A stretch of DNA of 17,651 bases from Nitrospirota bacterium (GTDB taxonomy: Bacteria; Nitrospirota; Thermodesulfovibrionia; Thermodesulfovibrionales; JdFR-88): positions 1 to 17,651 of the forward strand of contig JAJYGJ010000166.1 of assembly GCA_021790695.1 (NCBI GenBank), written 5' to 3'. Made by a program: the position numbers and the translations under genes. The notes under the pieces are model-generated. The model saw only the letters and a program-made list of their open reading frames with translations. It was not told the origin of the DNA and searched no databases. Below are positions 1-7,200 of this stretch, in pieces; position 1 is the stretch's first letter, and each line of letters opens with the position of its first letter.

Positions 1-4
1 ATTT

Positions 5-21
5 TATGCCCTGCGGGCATA
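5..21. other. Short perfect hairpin downstream of flgL
   Basis: A perfect 7-bp inverted repeat (TATGCCC, loop TGC, GGGCATA) lies about 100 bases beyond the flgL stop codon. On the flgL strand it is followed by AAAAT, not by a U-run, so it is not a standard intrinsic terminator. It could be a processing or mRNA-stabilising hairpin. Nothing else is recognisable in bases 1-120; in particular there is no csrA or fliW, which often follow flgL. Confidence 0.4.
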
Positions 22-120
22 GAATGTATGGAATATGTGATTCATCAGGATTCGCTCGCTGGCCGCTCGCTACCCATTTCAGCCTCTTGCAGCCAGAAGC
101 AATTTTGAGACAGGTTCTAA

Positions 121-1140
121 TCACTTCAAAAAATCAAGCAGGGAGTTCGAGACGATACTGGCGGTGGATTGCCTTACGGCCTGCAGGATGGTCTGGTACT
201 CCGCCAGCTTGGTGGTCGCACCGGCCAGGTCCGTGTCCTGGACGTCCGACAGGAGGGCCTGGGCGTTCGTCTGGTCCGTCATGTTCGCGCTTTCCTGGGT
301 GGTAAGCCTGTTTTGCCTCGCGCCGATGTCCGCACTGACGCTTACGGCCTGGTTGGAGGCGTCGTCCAATGGCGTCAGGAGGGCGTTTACCTTCCGGGTG
401 TCGCCGCTATTAAGGGCGTCGCCGAGTTCGTTTGCAAGCTGCATGAAATTGGAGAAGCTGAAACTCTCATTGACGTTTGCGCCGGAATTCACGATCTGGA
501 CGTTTATGGTCGTCGTGCCGTCGGCATTTGCGGTCGGCGTGTAAGTGACTGCCGTCCCGTCGGACCCGGTTGTGGTCACCGGGCCCGAAAGGGAATAGCT
601 GAATGCGGCGCCTCCCGGCACGTTCACGGCAAGCTGCTGGGAATTGGATACCTGCGCGTTTATGATGTTGTTGTCTCCCTGGTACGCGTAGGTGGAGCCG
701 TTGAAGGCGTCCGACCGGGTCTTGAAACCGGCGAATACGCTTTCCCCGGCCGCCGTTTTCGTGTTCGCATATCCCAGCAGTTCGTCTCTTATTGCGTAGG
801 CCTGCTGGGCGAGCGCGGCCATGTCCGTGCCGCTCGTTGCGCCGTTTGCCCCCTGAAGCGCGATCTCCTTGGCGCTGTTCAGGGCGTCTACTGTAGATTG
901 GACCGCCGTCGACGCGTCGCCAAGAAGGGCGCTGGCGTTGTCGATGCCGTTCTTGTAACGGCTGTCCTGGTCCAGCTCCAGGTTATAGTCCATGGCGTTT
1001 GTCGCGCCGATCACGTCGTCGGAGGTCTTGCTGAACTTCTTTCCGGAGGAAAGCTCATTCTGTATCTGGCTTATGTTGGAGATGTTCTGGTCCATGTAAC
1101 CGGCAAGCTGGTCATATATCGAAAAGGTCCCCACTCTCAT
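121..1140 (-). CDS. flgL: Flagellar hook-associated protein 3 (hook-filament junction)
   Basis: This 339-residue protein is the second hook-filament junction protein, exported through the flagellar type III apparatus to sit between FlgK and flagellin. The N-terminus MRVGTFSIYDQL and the following region with SSGKKFSKTSDDV are the flagellin-like D0/D1 helix typical of FlgL. The C-terminal heptad-rich helix ends LAEYQTILQAVRQSTASIV, again flagellin-like. The Ser/Thr/Gly-rich middle (about residues 170-230) is the variable exposed domain. ATG at 1140 follows the flgK stop by 10 bases with GAGGATG as ribosome-binding site, so the two genes are co-transcribed, probably from the sigma-28 promoter before flgM. 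It is the last gene of the cluster; no flagellin gene follows within the window. Confidence 0.95.
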   Translation of the reverse strand: MRVGTFSIYDQLAGYMDQNISNISQIQNELSSGKKFSKTSDDVIGATNAMDYNLELDQDSRYKNGIDNASALLGDASTAVQSTVDALNSAKEIALQGANGATSGTDMAALAQQAYAIRDELLGYANTKTAAGESVFAGFKTRSDAFNGSTYAYQGDNNIINAQVSNSQQLAVNVPGGAAFSYSLSGPVTTTGSDGTAVTYTPTANADGTTTINVQIVNSGANVNESFSFSNFMQLANELGDALNSGDTRKVNALLTPLDDASNQAVSVSADIGARQNRLTTQESANMTDQTNAQALLSDVQDTDLAGATTKLAEYQTILQAVRQSTASIVSNSLLDFLK

Positions 1141-1150
1141 GGATTCATCC

Positions 1151-2800
1151 TCACATGTTAATCAGGGTCTGCAGGAGTTGTTGCGTTGTTTCTATCACCT
1201 TTGCCCCCGCCTGGTACGCCTGCTGGAACTTTATAAGGTCTATGGCCTGATCGTCCAGCGATACGCCGGATGTGGAGTCGCGCTGCTGATTGAGCTGATC
1301 GAGGAGGTTCTGGTTGAAGGTCTGGCTGTCGGAGGCGGCCTTGCTGAGGGTCCCCGTCGCAGCCACTATGCCCTGGTAATAGCCCATTAAGGTATCGCCG
1401 CCCAGGCCCGAAACCTGCCCGCCCTGGAGCATGTTCACCATGGCAAGCGCGTTCGAGTTGTCCCCGGGCGAGTTTGCGGTTTGGGCGGCGGCTATCTGGC
1501 TGCCGTCCGTGAGCGCGACGGAGAAATCGTTTACGGAATTTGCAGTGGGGCTTATGGAAAAGGTGTCTCCGGCGGCTGCGGCGCCCGATATCGTCGCGCT
1601 GATGCCGGGCATCAGCGTGATCGTCGTGCCGCCGGACGAATAGCTGCCGGCGGACCCCACCTGGCCGCCCGTCTGGCTGTCGTAGACGGAATACGTTAAA
1701 TTAGAGCCGCTGCCGCCGATCTTTATCTCGTAATCGTCCAGCGTGAGCTGGCTTTCATCCGACACGGAGGCGGTTATGGATGCCTGGGAGTCCGCGGCCG
1801 TATAAAGCGACAATGGGGTGAAAAAGGGCTCGGAGGATGCGCTCGTCCCGTTCAGGTCGTATCCCTGCTCCTGAATCTTGTTTACCTGCTGGACGAGGGC
1901 CGCGACGAACCTCTTGAGGGGAACGATACCCTGGGTCTCGGCGTCGCTCCTGGCGGCAATCAGCCCGCCCAGCGAGCCCTTTTGCACGTTCGACGTTATG
2001 TTTATCCCGTTTAAGTAGAGCTGGTTGTCGCCGTTTGAGTCCGCCTTGACGGAAAGGGCATTGGTCTGGTCCCCGGACACCAGGTTTTGCATGCCGGAGA
2101 TTATGGTCACCCGGCCGGTCGAGTCTTCATAATAACTGAAACCGATGTATTGCGAGAGCTGGGTCATGAGGTTGTCCCTCTGGTCCCTCAACTGTATGTC
2201 GCTGCCGTCGGTCGGGTTTGCCAGCTCACCTATCTGTTTGTTCACGTCCGCGATCTGGGAGGCCAGATTGTTCACCGTTGTCACGGTCTTTGCGATCTCG
2301 TTGTTGGTCTCGGTCACGGCCGCCTGCAAGGTGTTCTGCTTGTCCTGCGCCGCCCCCGCAAGGGCCTGCGCATCGCTTATAAGGACGGTCCTGGCGGAGG
2401 TGTCAGCCGGGTTGCCAGCCACCTGTTGCCAGGCGTCCACGAAATTATTGTAATAAGTGGCCAGCCCCGTGTCGCCCGTCTCGTTGAAGGCCTGTTCCAC
2501 CTGGCCCAGGATGTTGCTGGAGGAGTCGGAACTACTCAGGCTTTGCTGCTGCTGATATATCTGCGACTGGAGATAGGAATCATACTGCCTCTGAACGCCG
2601 GAGACCGCCACGCCGCCGTAGTTTGCCGGGCCCGAGTTGGCCCCGCTTACGTTGATGTAGTCGACCGGCGCGAGGACGGTGGTCTCGGTGTCGTAGCCGG
2701 GGGTGTTGGCGTTCGCTATGTTGTTGCTCGCCGTAGCAATGGCCGCCTGGCTGGAATAAAGGGCCGAATCGGCGATATTCAGGATGCTGAAAAGCCCCAT
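1151..2800 (-). CDS. flgK: Flagellar hook-associated protein 1
   Basis: This 549-residue protein is the first hook-filament junction protein, placed on the distal hook before FlgL and the filament cap. It opens with MGLFSILNIADSAL and carries the rod/hook family motif ASNNIANANTPGYDTE near residues 24-40. The C-terminus SLDDQAIDLIKFQQAYQAGA (about residues 510-530) is the conserved FlgK/FlgE C-terminal helix. The variable middle (about residues 250-470) is rich in Ser, Gly and Thr, as expected for an exposed domain. The length is usual for FlgK. ATG at 2800 is preceded by GGGAGG, eight bases away. It lies downstream of flgN, its export chaperone, and just upstream of flgL. Confidence 0.96.
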   Translation of the reverse strand: MGLFSILNIADSALYSSQAAIATASNNIANANTPGYDTETTVLAPVDYINVSGANSGPANYGGVAVSGVQRQYDSYLQSQIYQQQQSLSSSDSSSNILGQVEQAFNETGDTGLATYYNNFVDAWQQVAGNPADTSARTVLISDAQALAGAAQDKQNTLQAAVTETNNEIAKTVTTVNNLASQIADVNKQIGELANPTDGSDIQLRDQRDNLMTQLSQYIGFSYYEDSTGRVTIISGMQNLVSGDQTNALSVKADSNGDNQLYLNGINITSNVQKGSLGGLIAARSDAETQGIVPLKRFVAALVQQVNKIQEQGYDLNGTSASSEPFFTPLSLYTAADSQASITASVSDESQLTLDDYEIKIGGSGSNLTYSVYDSQTGGQVGSAGSYSSGGTTITLMPGISATISGAAAAGDTFSISPTANSVNDFSVALTDGSQIAAAQTANSPGDNSNALAMVNMLQGGQVSGLGGDTLMGYYQGIVAATGTLSKAASDSQTFNQNLLDQLNQQRDSTSGVSLDDQAIDLIKFQQAYQAGAKVIETTQQLLQTLINM

Positions 2801-2878
2801 CTCAGGTCCCTCCCCCGGCCGGAGTGAAAACCGTCACGCATTCCGTCCGGCATTTCATGACCCGCCCGTTGTACTTCA

Positions 2879-3364
2879 TCAGATGTTCCTTGAGACGGCC
2901 ATGCCTTTTCCCGGTAAAAAACCTTTCGGGGCGTGGCCGCCAGCGGCGTGGCCGCCCAGGCCAAGGGTTTCAAGAGAGCCGTTTACAACCACCAGCGTCC
3001 GGTCGATGAGGATCCTGTTGAACTCGTTCAGCTCCGAGATGCTCTGAAGAAGGCAGATGAGTTGGCTGCGGAGCGTCAGGAAGGCCGCATCCCCGGTCTT
3101 CGCCTCAAGCTCCCTCAGGCTCAAAAGCCCTTCCCCCGCGCACCCGCCGGAAATTGGAAGCCCCTCAACGAGCCGGACCCTCTCCTGTTCCAGAAGCCGG
3201 AGCTTCAAAACGACAGTGTCTTTCCGTTTTGAAAGCTCCCGCACGCCCTCCCAGTCGAGATCCATAAGGCAGAGTCTTTCTTTCTGGAGGAGCTCAAGCA
3301 ACTCCTTGTACTGCCCTACCTGCTGCTCCAGTATTTCCTTTATCTTTTCCGGCGTTGCGTCCAT
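2879..3364 (-). CDS. flgN: FlgN-type flagellar export chaperone
   Basis: FlgN is a small cytoplasmic chaperone that keeps FlgK and FlgL export-competent and delivers them to the flagellar export gate. The predicted protein is almost entirely helical and rich in Leu, Glu, Lys and Arg (ILEQQVGQYKELLELLQKER near the start; LSKRKDTVVLKLRLLEQERV after it), which is the FlgN family pattern. The start chosen is ATG 3364 (MDATPEK), preceded by GGGAGGAAAC; the ATG pair at 3382-3385 has no comparable ribosome-binding site. The C-terminus (GGHAAGGHAPKG) is odd: it is Gly/Ala-rich and shares its 15-bp repeat unit with flgJ. The position between flgM and flgK supports the call. Confidence 0.87.
   Translation of the reverse strand: MDATPEKIKEILEQQVGQYKELLELLQKERLCLMDLDWEGVRELSKRKDTVVLKLRLLEQERVRLVEGLPISGGCAGEGLLSLRELEAKTGDAAFLTLRSQLICLLQSISELNEFNRILIDRTLVVVNGSLETLGLGGHAAGGHAPKGFLPGKGMAVSRNI
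2933..2957. repeat. 15-bp GC-rich unit inside flgN
   Basis: On the coding strand this stretch reads about one and two-thirds copies of GGCGGCC-xx-GCCGCT, translating to GGHAAGGHA. The same unit is repeated four times in flgJ at 4199-4258, where it encodes GGPAAGGPA in the same frame. It lies in the 3' part of flgN, beyond the conserved helices. Confidence 0.7.
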
Positions 3365-3391
3365 GTTTCCTCCCGGTCGCATCATACCTGT

Positions 3392-3673
3392 TTAAGTCAT
3401 CTCGCTGATCATCTTTTCGGCTATATTTTCGGCGCTAACGGCGTATTGTCCCGTCTTCACGGACTGTGAGATCGCGGCCACCTTGTCCATTCTCATCTGC
3501 GGAAGCCGGTGCACGGCGTTCAAAAGCGACTGCATTTCCTTGCCCTTTCTTGAAATCTCTATGTTGTCGGACGGCCCTGCCCCGTTTGCCTTGCCGCCGC
3601 TGCCGGCAAAAGCGGTCTTCTTTACGCTTCCGGGGTCCAGGCCTTCCGGCGGCTTGTTGTTGTTTATTTTCAC
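3392..3673 (-). CDS. flgM: Anti-sigma-28 factor FlgM
   Basis: FlgM holds the flagellar sigma factor FliA (sigma-28) inactive until the hook is finished, then is exported through it. The 93-residue size is typical. The first half is low-complexity and probably disordered (NNNKPPEGLDPGS; GSGGKANGAGPSD). The second half has the family's sigma-binding helices: IEISRKGKEMQSLLNAVHRL, then RMDKVAAISQSVKTGQYAV and SAENIAEKMISEM at the end. The start is GTG at 3673, six bases after a strong GGAGG. The flgN start lies 27 bases after the flgM stop. A sigma-28-like promoter lies about 54 bases upstream, so FlgM would control its own expression. Confidence 0.92.
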   Translation of the reverse strand: MKINNNKPPEGLDPGSVKKTAFAGSGGKANGAGPSDNIEISRKGKEMQSLLNAVHRLPQMRMDKVAAISQSVKTGQYAVSAENIAEKMISEMT

Positions 3674-3726
3674 TCGTTACCTCCGGGGGTTTCGATTATT
3701 TTCCGCTATGCGCCCTTATTAGTATT

Positions 3727-3754
3727 TTATCGGGCACCGCCCGGCAAATCTTTA
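3727..3754 (-). promoter_or_regulatory. Sigma-28 (FliA)-type promoter for flgM-flgN-flgK-flgL
   Basis: Read on the minus strand, TAAAGATT (3754-3747) is followed after 12 bases by CCCGATAA (3734-3727). The flagellar sigma-28 consensus is TAAAGTTT, an 11-base spacer, then GCCGATAA. The -35 differs at one position, the -10 at one, and the spacer is one base longer or the -35 is shifted by one. It sits in the only gap of over 100 bases inside the flagellar cluster, at the point where rod/ring genes give way to late genes. Confidence 0.75.
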
Positions 3755-3806
3755 ACATGTCAATTTTCCGTGAGACAGGTCACGGGGTCCGCGCATATTC
3801 CCGCCC

Positions 3807-4631
3807 TTACCGGGTATAATTGTCGGCATACAGATCATCCGGCGGCACAAGCCGCACCCTCCCGCTTCGTACCGATGTCCACTGGCCCCATCCCCCGCGC
3901 CTGTATATCCATGCGGCCGCTTCAATGTTCTTCCGCGGGTCAAGCAGATCAGTGACATTATTTATGATCCCGTTTCTTTCAAGCAGGTCCGCCCAATATC
4001 TGTCGTTTATCTGGAACAGCCCGTAATCCGTGCTCCCGTAAAAGGCATTGAAATGCACGGCACCGGGGTTTCCCGAGCTTTCGGCGGCGACGACCGTCAT
4101 CGCATTGGAGGCCTGGCCGCCAAACGCGGCCCTTATCATGTCTTTTATTTTCCCCTCCGTCTTTCCACCTGCCGCCCCTTTGACCGGAACATGGGTGAGG
4201 CCGCCAGCGGCAGGGCCGCCAGCGGCGGGGCCGCCAGGGGCGGGGCCGCCAGGGGCGTTACGGGTCCCCGGCGCGGAGACCTCCGAAGGCAGGGTGGTAT
4301 CAATTTTTTCATTTGTTTCAGAAGGCTTACTGGATGAATCTTCAGGTTTTTCTTTAGGTTTTTCGCGCTCAAGCTGTTTGATGATGACGTTTTCGAGGCC
4401 CATTCCCTGTTGGGCCCACAGATTGGCAAGCTGCATATCGAACATGCTCGAATAAGTCTGGCTGGCGAAATCCTTGTTATCGGCCATGGCCGTGGCATGC
4501 ATCTCCTTTACCAGCTCGTATGCGAATACGGCCTCCAGCGATTTGGCCACCGCCTTCATGGCCTGGGGGGTGTCACCCTTGCCGATGTATTTATTCAGGG
4601 AGTCGGGGCTTATGGCGTCGTCCGTGTACAC
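3807..4631 (-). CDS. flgJ: FlgJ-like rod-binding protein fused to a lysozyme/SLT-like domain
   Basis: This 274-residue protein has two domains. Residues 20-90 (AKSLEAVFAYELVKEMHATA; YSSMFDMQLANLWAQQGMGL) match the FlgJ rod-binding/rod-cap domain. Residues 91-155 are a linker rich in Lys, Glu, Ser, Pro, Gly and Ala that includes a GGPAA repeat. Residues 157-258 look like a lysozyme/soluble lytic transglycosylase fold: AAESSGNPGAV with likely catalytic Glu184, DYGLFQIND (202-210), and AAAWIYRRGGWGQWTSVRSG. It would cap rod assembly and open peptidoglycan for the rod. Canonical proteobacterial FlgJ has a GH73 glucosaminidase here, so the fold differs. There is no signal peptide, as expected for export through the rod. 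The start is GTG 4631, seven bases after the flgI stop with AGGAA very close, so translational coupling is likely and this start is uncertain. Confidence 0.85.
   Translation of the reverse strand: MYTDDAISPDSLNKYIGKGDTPQAMKAVAKSLEAVFAYELVKEMHATAMADNKDFASQTYSSMFDMQLANLWAQQGMGLENVIIKQLEREKPKEKPEDSSSKPSETNEKIDTTLPSEVSAPGTRNAPGGPAPGGPAAGGPAAGGLTHVPVKGAAGGKTEGKIKDMIRAAFGGQASNAMTVVAAESSGNPGAVHFNAFYGSTDYGLFQINDRYWADLLERNGIINNVTDLLDPRKNIEAAAWIYRRGGWGQWTSVRSGRVRLVPPDDLYADNYTR
4199..4258. repeat. 15-bp minisatellite, four units, in the flgJ linker
   Basis: Four consecutive 15-bp units start at 4199, 4214, 4229 and 4244. On the plus strand each reads GGCCGCCAGCGGC-xx, with CAGGGGC in the last two. They are in frame with flgJ and encode GGPAA or GGPAP repeats between the rod-binding and muramidase domains. 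Because the unit is 15 bp, copy number can change without a frameshift. Confidence 0.88.
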
Positions 4632-4638
4632 TTCCTGC

Positions 4639-5754
4639 CTAGATTATCTTAAGGGTTGCATGAAGCGCCCCTGCCGCCTTCAGCGCCTGGAGGATGGCTA
4701 TAAGGTCCCTGGGGGTGACGCCGAGGGCGTTTAACGCGCTGACGACCTGGCCGAGCGAAGAGCCGGAAGTCTCCATGAGCCTGGCCTTCTGCTCATGCAC
4801 GTTTACCGTCGTTTTGGGGACGACCACGGTCTGGGAGCCTTTGGGCCCGAACGGGGCAGGCTGAGAGACGCCGTATCTGGTCTTTATCTCTATCGTCAGG
4901 TTTCCGTGGGCGATGGCGCATGGAGATATGCTGACGTTCTGCCCTATTATTACCGTCCCCGTCCTCTCATTAATCACGACGCTTGCGGGCGTGTCGGTCG
5001 CGACATCCATGCCGCCTATGAGGCTTACAAAGTCCACGATGTTGCCGGCGTAGATGGCCGGGATATTGACCTCCACGCTTGCGGGGTCCGGGGCGGTTGC
5101 GCAGCCCGGCCCGAAGTCCCTGTTTATCCTCTGCGCAATGCCCCAGGCGGTTGAAAAATCGGGGTCGTCGAGGAAGAGCTTTATGGTCCGGCCATTGCCC
5201 AGCGTGAAGGGCAGGGTTTTCTGGATTATGCCGCCCTGCGGCACCCTTCCGGCCGTGGGATGGTTCTTGGTTACGGATGTGCCCCCGCCGCCTCCGACGA
5301 AACCGCCGATCGATATGGGCCCCTGGGCCAGGGCGTATATCGTGCCGTCCGGACCGTGAAGGGGCGTTAAAAGCAGCGTGCCGCCTTGCAGGTTCTTGGC
5401 GTCGGCAAGGGCCGAGACCGTTACGTCGATCTTCATCCCGGCCTTCGGAAAGGGGGGCAGAGTGGCCGTCACCATAACGGCGGCGGTATCCTTCGCCCTT
5501 ATGTCGGACGGCGAAACCGTGAGCCCCATCCTCTCGAGCACATTGGCTATCGCCTCCATCGTGGCGTTTCCCGTGTCGCCCGATCCGTCCAGGCCCACGG
5601 CAAGCCCGTAGCCCACCACCTGGTTTTCCGTCATCCCCTGAAACTGCGCTATGTCCTTTATGCGTTCCGCCCGCGCCGGCAGGGGGACCGCCGCGAGAAG
5701 CAGCCAGGCCAGCAGACTGATAAAAATAATTTTTCCTTTTCTTTCAAGCCGCAT
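4639..5754 (-). CDS. flgI: Flagellar P-ring protein precursor
   Basis: FlgI forms the periplasmic P ring, the rod bushing in the peptidoglycan layer. The N-terminus is a Sec signal peptide: MRLERKGK, a hydrophobic core IIFISLLAWLLLAAVPL and PARA at the cleavage site. The mature protein begins ERIKDIAQFQGMTENQVVGY, which is diagnostic of FlgI, followed by GLAVGLDGSGDTGN and LQGGTLLLTPLHGPDG. The C-terminus has VNALGVTPRDLIAILQALKA. The start chosen is ATG 5754, six bases after AGGG, where TAGGGATGACA joins the flgH stop to this start. ATG 5760 and ATG 5775 are in frame; the latter would overlap flgH and lengthen the signal peptide. It needs FlgA, encoded upstream, for assembly. Confidence 0.96.
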   Translation of the reverse strand: MRLERKGKIIFISLLAWLLLAAVPLPARAERIKDIAQFQGMTENQVVGYGLAVGLDGSGDTGNATMEAIANVLERMGLTVSPSDIRAKDTAAVMVTATLPPFPKAGMKIDVTVSALADAKNLQGGTLLLTPLHGPDGTIYALAQGPISIGGFVGGGGGTSVTKNHPTAGRVPQGGIIQKTLPFTLGNGRTIKLFLDDPDFSTAWGIAQRINRDFGPGCATAPDPASVEVNIPAIYAGNIVDFVSLIGGMDVATDTPASVVINERTGTVIIGQNVSISPCAIAHGNLTIEIKTRYGVSQPAPFGPKGSQTVVVPKTTVNVHEQKARLMETSGSSLGQVVSALNALGVTPRDLIAILQALKAAGALHATLKII

Positions 5755-5762
5755 TGTCATCC

Positions 5763-6485
5763 CTAAAAAGGCCATACCTTCTGGAGGAACCTTCCAAGCC
5801 AGCCCGGGCCCTGCTCTTCCTGGACGACCCCCTCGCCCACAAAATAGACCTTTTCGTCCGTTATGCGGGTGCTGGGTATCGTATTGTCGGAAGCGATATC
5901 GTAGGGCCTTGCCATCCCCTGGAAGATGAGCAACTGCTTCTCGTTGTTTATGGTGATCTCTTTTCTTGCCTCCAGCACGAGGTTGCCGTTGGGCATCACC
6001 TGGACGACCTTGGCGGTTATCGTGCCCACGAGGGTGCCGGTCCTGTCGGTCGTGCCGGAGCCCTTGAAGCTGTTCGTCATGGAGCCGGAAGCGCTCGGGG
6101 AAAACGTATTGCCCCTGCCGTAGAGGTTGCTTAGGCCGAGGTCCAGGGGAGCGCCGAAGAGGCCGGTCACGCTCGCGTCGAGGCTTGATTTCCTGGACGC
6201 ATCCGTGTCCGCCGTCCCGGAGCCCGTTATGTTTTCCAGCACGTCGATGGTAACGAGGTCATTGAGCCTCTTGGCGCGGAGGTCCTCGTAAAGGCTCGCC
6301 TGCCGGGCCATCCAGATTGAGTTGTTCGGGTAAGTCCGCGCCGGCGCGGTGTACGGCTCATGATAGACGTACTTGGGCGGCGGCGGCGGAAGTTTGGGCG
6401 TAAACGCGCACGATGCAACCAGGATGGAGCAGAAAAGGACGCCGGAACAAAGGGCCCTTGCCGGCATTGAATTCCGGATGTTCAC
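5763..6485 (-). CDS. flgH: Flagellar L-ring lipoprotein
   Basis: FlgH forms the outer-membrane L ring. The 240-residue precursor has a lipoprotein signal ending LVASC, with Cys26 as the lipidated residue, followed by a proline-rich stretch (PKLPPPPPKY). The conserved core includes SLYEDLRAKRLNDLVTIDVL, LVGTITAKVVQVMPNGNLVL and EARKEITINNEKQLL; the end has VYFVGEGVVQ and WLGRFLQKVWPF, all typical of FlgH. The start is GTG at 6485, sharing four bases (GTGA) with the flgA stop and preceded by GGGGGAG. This overlap signals translational coupling. The outer-membrane location confirms a diderm host. Confidence 0.96.
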   Translation of the reverse strand: MNIRNSMPARALCSGVLFCSILVASCAFTPKLPPPPPKYVYHEPYTAPARTYPNNSIWMARQASLYEDLRAKRLNDLVTIDVLENITGSGTADTDASRKSSLDASVTGLFGAPLDLGLSNLYGRGNTFSPSASGSMTNSFKGSGTTDRTGTLVGTITAKVVQVMPNGNLVLEARKEITINNEKQLLIFQGMARPYDIASDNTIPSTRITDEKVYFVGEGVVQEEQGPGWLGRFLQKVWPF

Positions 6486-7195
6486 GGCCGCTCCCCCGCC
6501 TGTATGCGGACCGTGTCTTCATCGGCCAGAAGCCCCCAAAGCAATTTTTTTGAGGAAACATTCATTACTTCCGCGTATGATCCCACACGGGCATCCCTTT
6601 GGATCCTGCCGACGGTGGTTATCATGAAAGACGGGGTCTCCACGACTATATTGACCTTCCGGCCCCGTCTGACAAGCGGACAGGAACTGACCATCTCCTT
6701 CTCTATCGTCACTCCCGGCCCTACCGAGCGGGTGAGCTGGCTGCCGACAAGGGCGGATTCGTCGCTGAAATAGCCTTCCTCCAGGCCGGAGACGTCTTCG
6801 GGCGCCCGGTAAACGTCATCGGGCCCGATAATGGAGCCCTCTGTAAGGAGCCTCCTGGCCTTGATAACATCGGCATAGGCTGTAACCTCCGCAGTCGCCT
6901 TTATTTCGCGGCCGCCGGCAAAGCCCAGATCGAAGACCGTCTCGCCGGGCGGACCCTTCACTATGCCTATGTCCGTGGGCAACCCCCTTATTCCCGATGA
7001 ACTTCCCGATGAACCGGCTTCCGGTTTTTGGCTCAGCTTAAGGCCGCTGATACGGACGTCCCGCCAGTGATACCGTCCCTCGACATAAGCCTTCAGCACC
7101 GCGCTCAGGGCAGCGTTGGCATCCCGGGCGAGCGCGGCGGCCGGGAAAAGGGCGGCCACCAGGAAGATCGTTATCGCGAACGCGGCCTTTTTCAT
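6482..7195 (-). CDS. flgA: Flagellar P-ring assembly chaperone FlgA
   Basis: FlgA is a periplasmic chaperone needed for FlgI to polymerise into the P ring. The 237-residue precursor starts with a signal peptide (MKKAAFAITIFLVAALFPAA, then ALA). The central part contains the SAF-type region AYADVIKARRLLTEGSIIGP, then RSVGPGVTIEKEMVSSCPLV. The C-terminal part has RRGRKVNIVVETPSFMI and ARVGSYAEVMNVSSKKLLWG, the usual FlgA ending. A Ser/Gly insertion (AGSSGSSSG) near residue 60 looks like a loop. The ATG lies five bases after the flgG stop with no good ribosome-binding site, which suggests coupling to flgG translation. Confidence 0.93.
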   Translation of the reverse strand: MKKAAFAITIFLVAALFPAAALARDANAALSAVLKAYVEGRYHWRDVRISGLKLSQKPEAGSSGSSSGIRGLPTDIGIVKGPPGETVFDLGFAGGREIKATAEVTAYADVIKARRLLTEGSIIGPDDVYRAPEDVSGLEEGYFSDESALVGSQLTRSVGPGVTIEKEMVSSCPLVRRGRKVNIVVETPSFMITTVGRIQRDARVGSYAEVMNVSSKKLLWGLLADEDTVRIQAGERP

Positions 7196-7200
7196 CTTTA

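Noticed and set aside
169..1161. Long plus-strand open frame opposite flgL
   Set aside because: It is the antisense of flgL. It lacks family motifs and has the Arg/Val/Gly-rich look of a shadow frame; flgL on the other strand is unmistakable. The same applies to 2087-2827 opposite flgK and 10025-11107 opposite the dehydrogenase.
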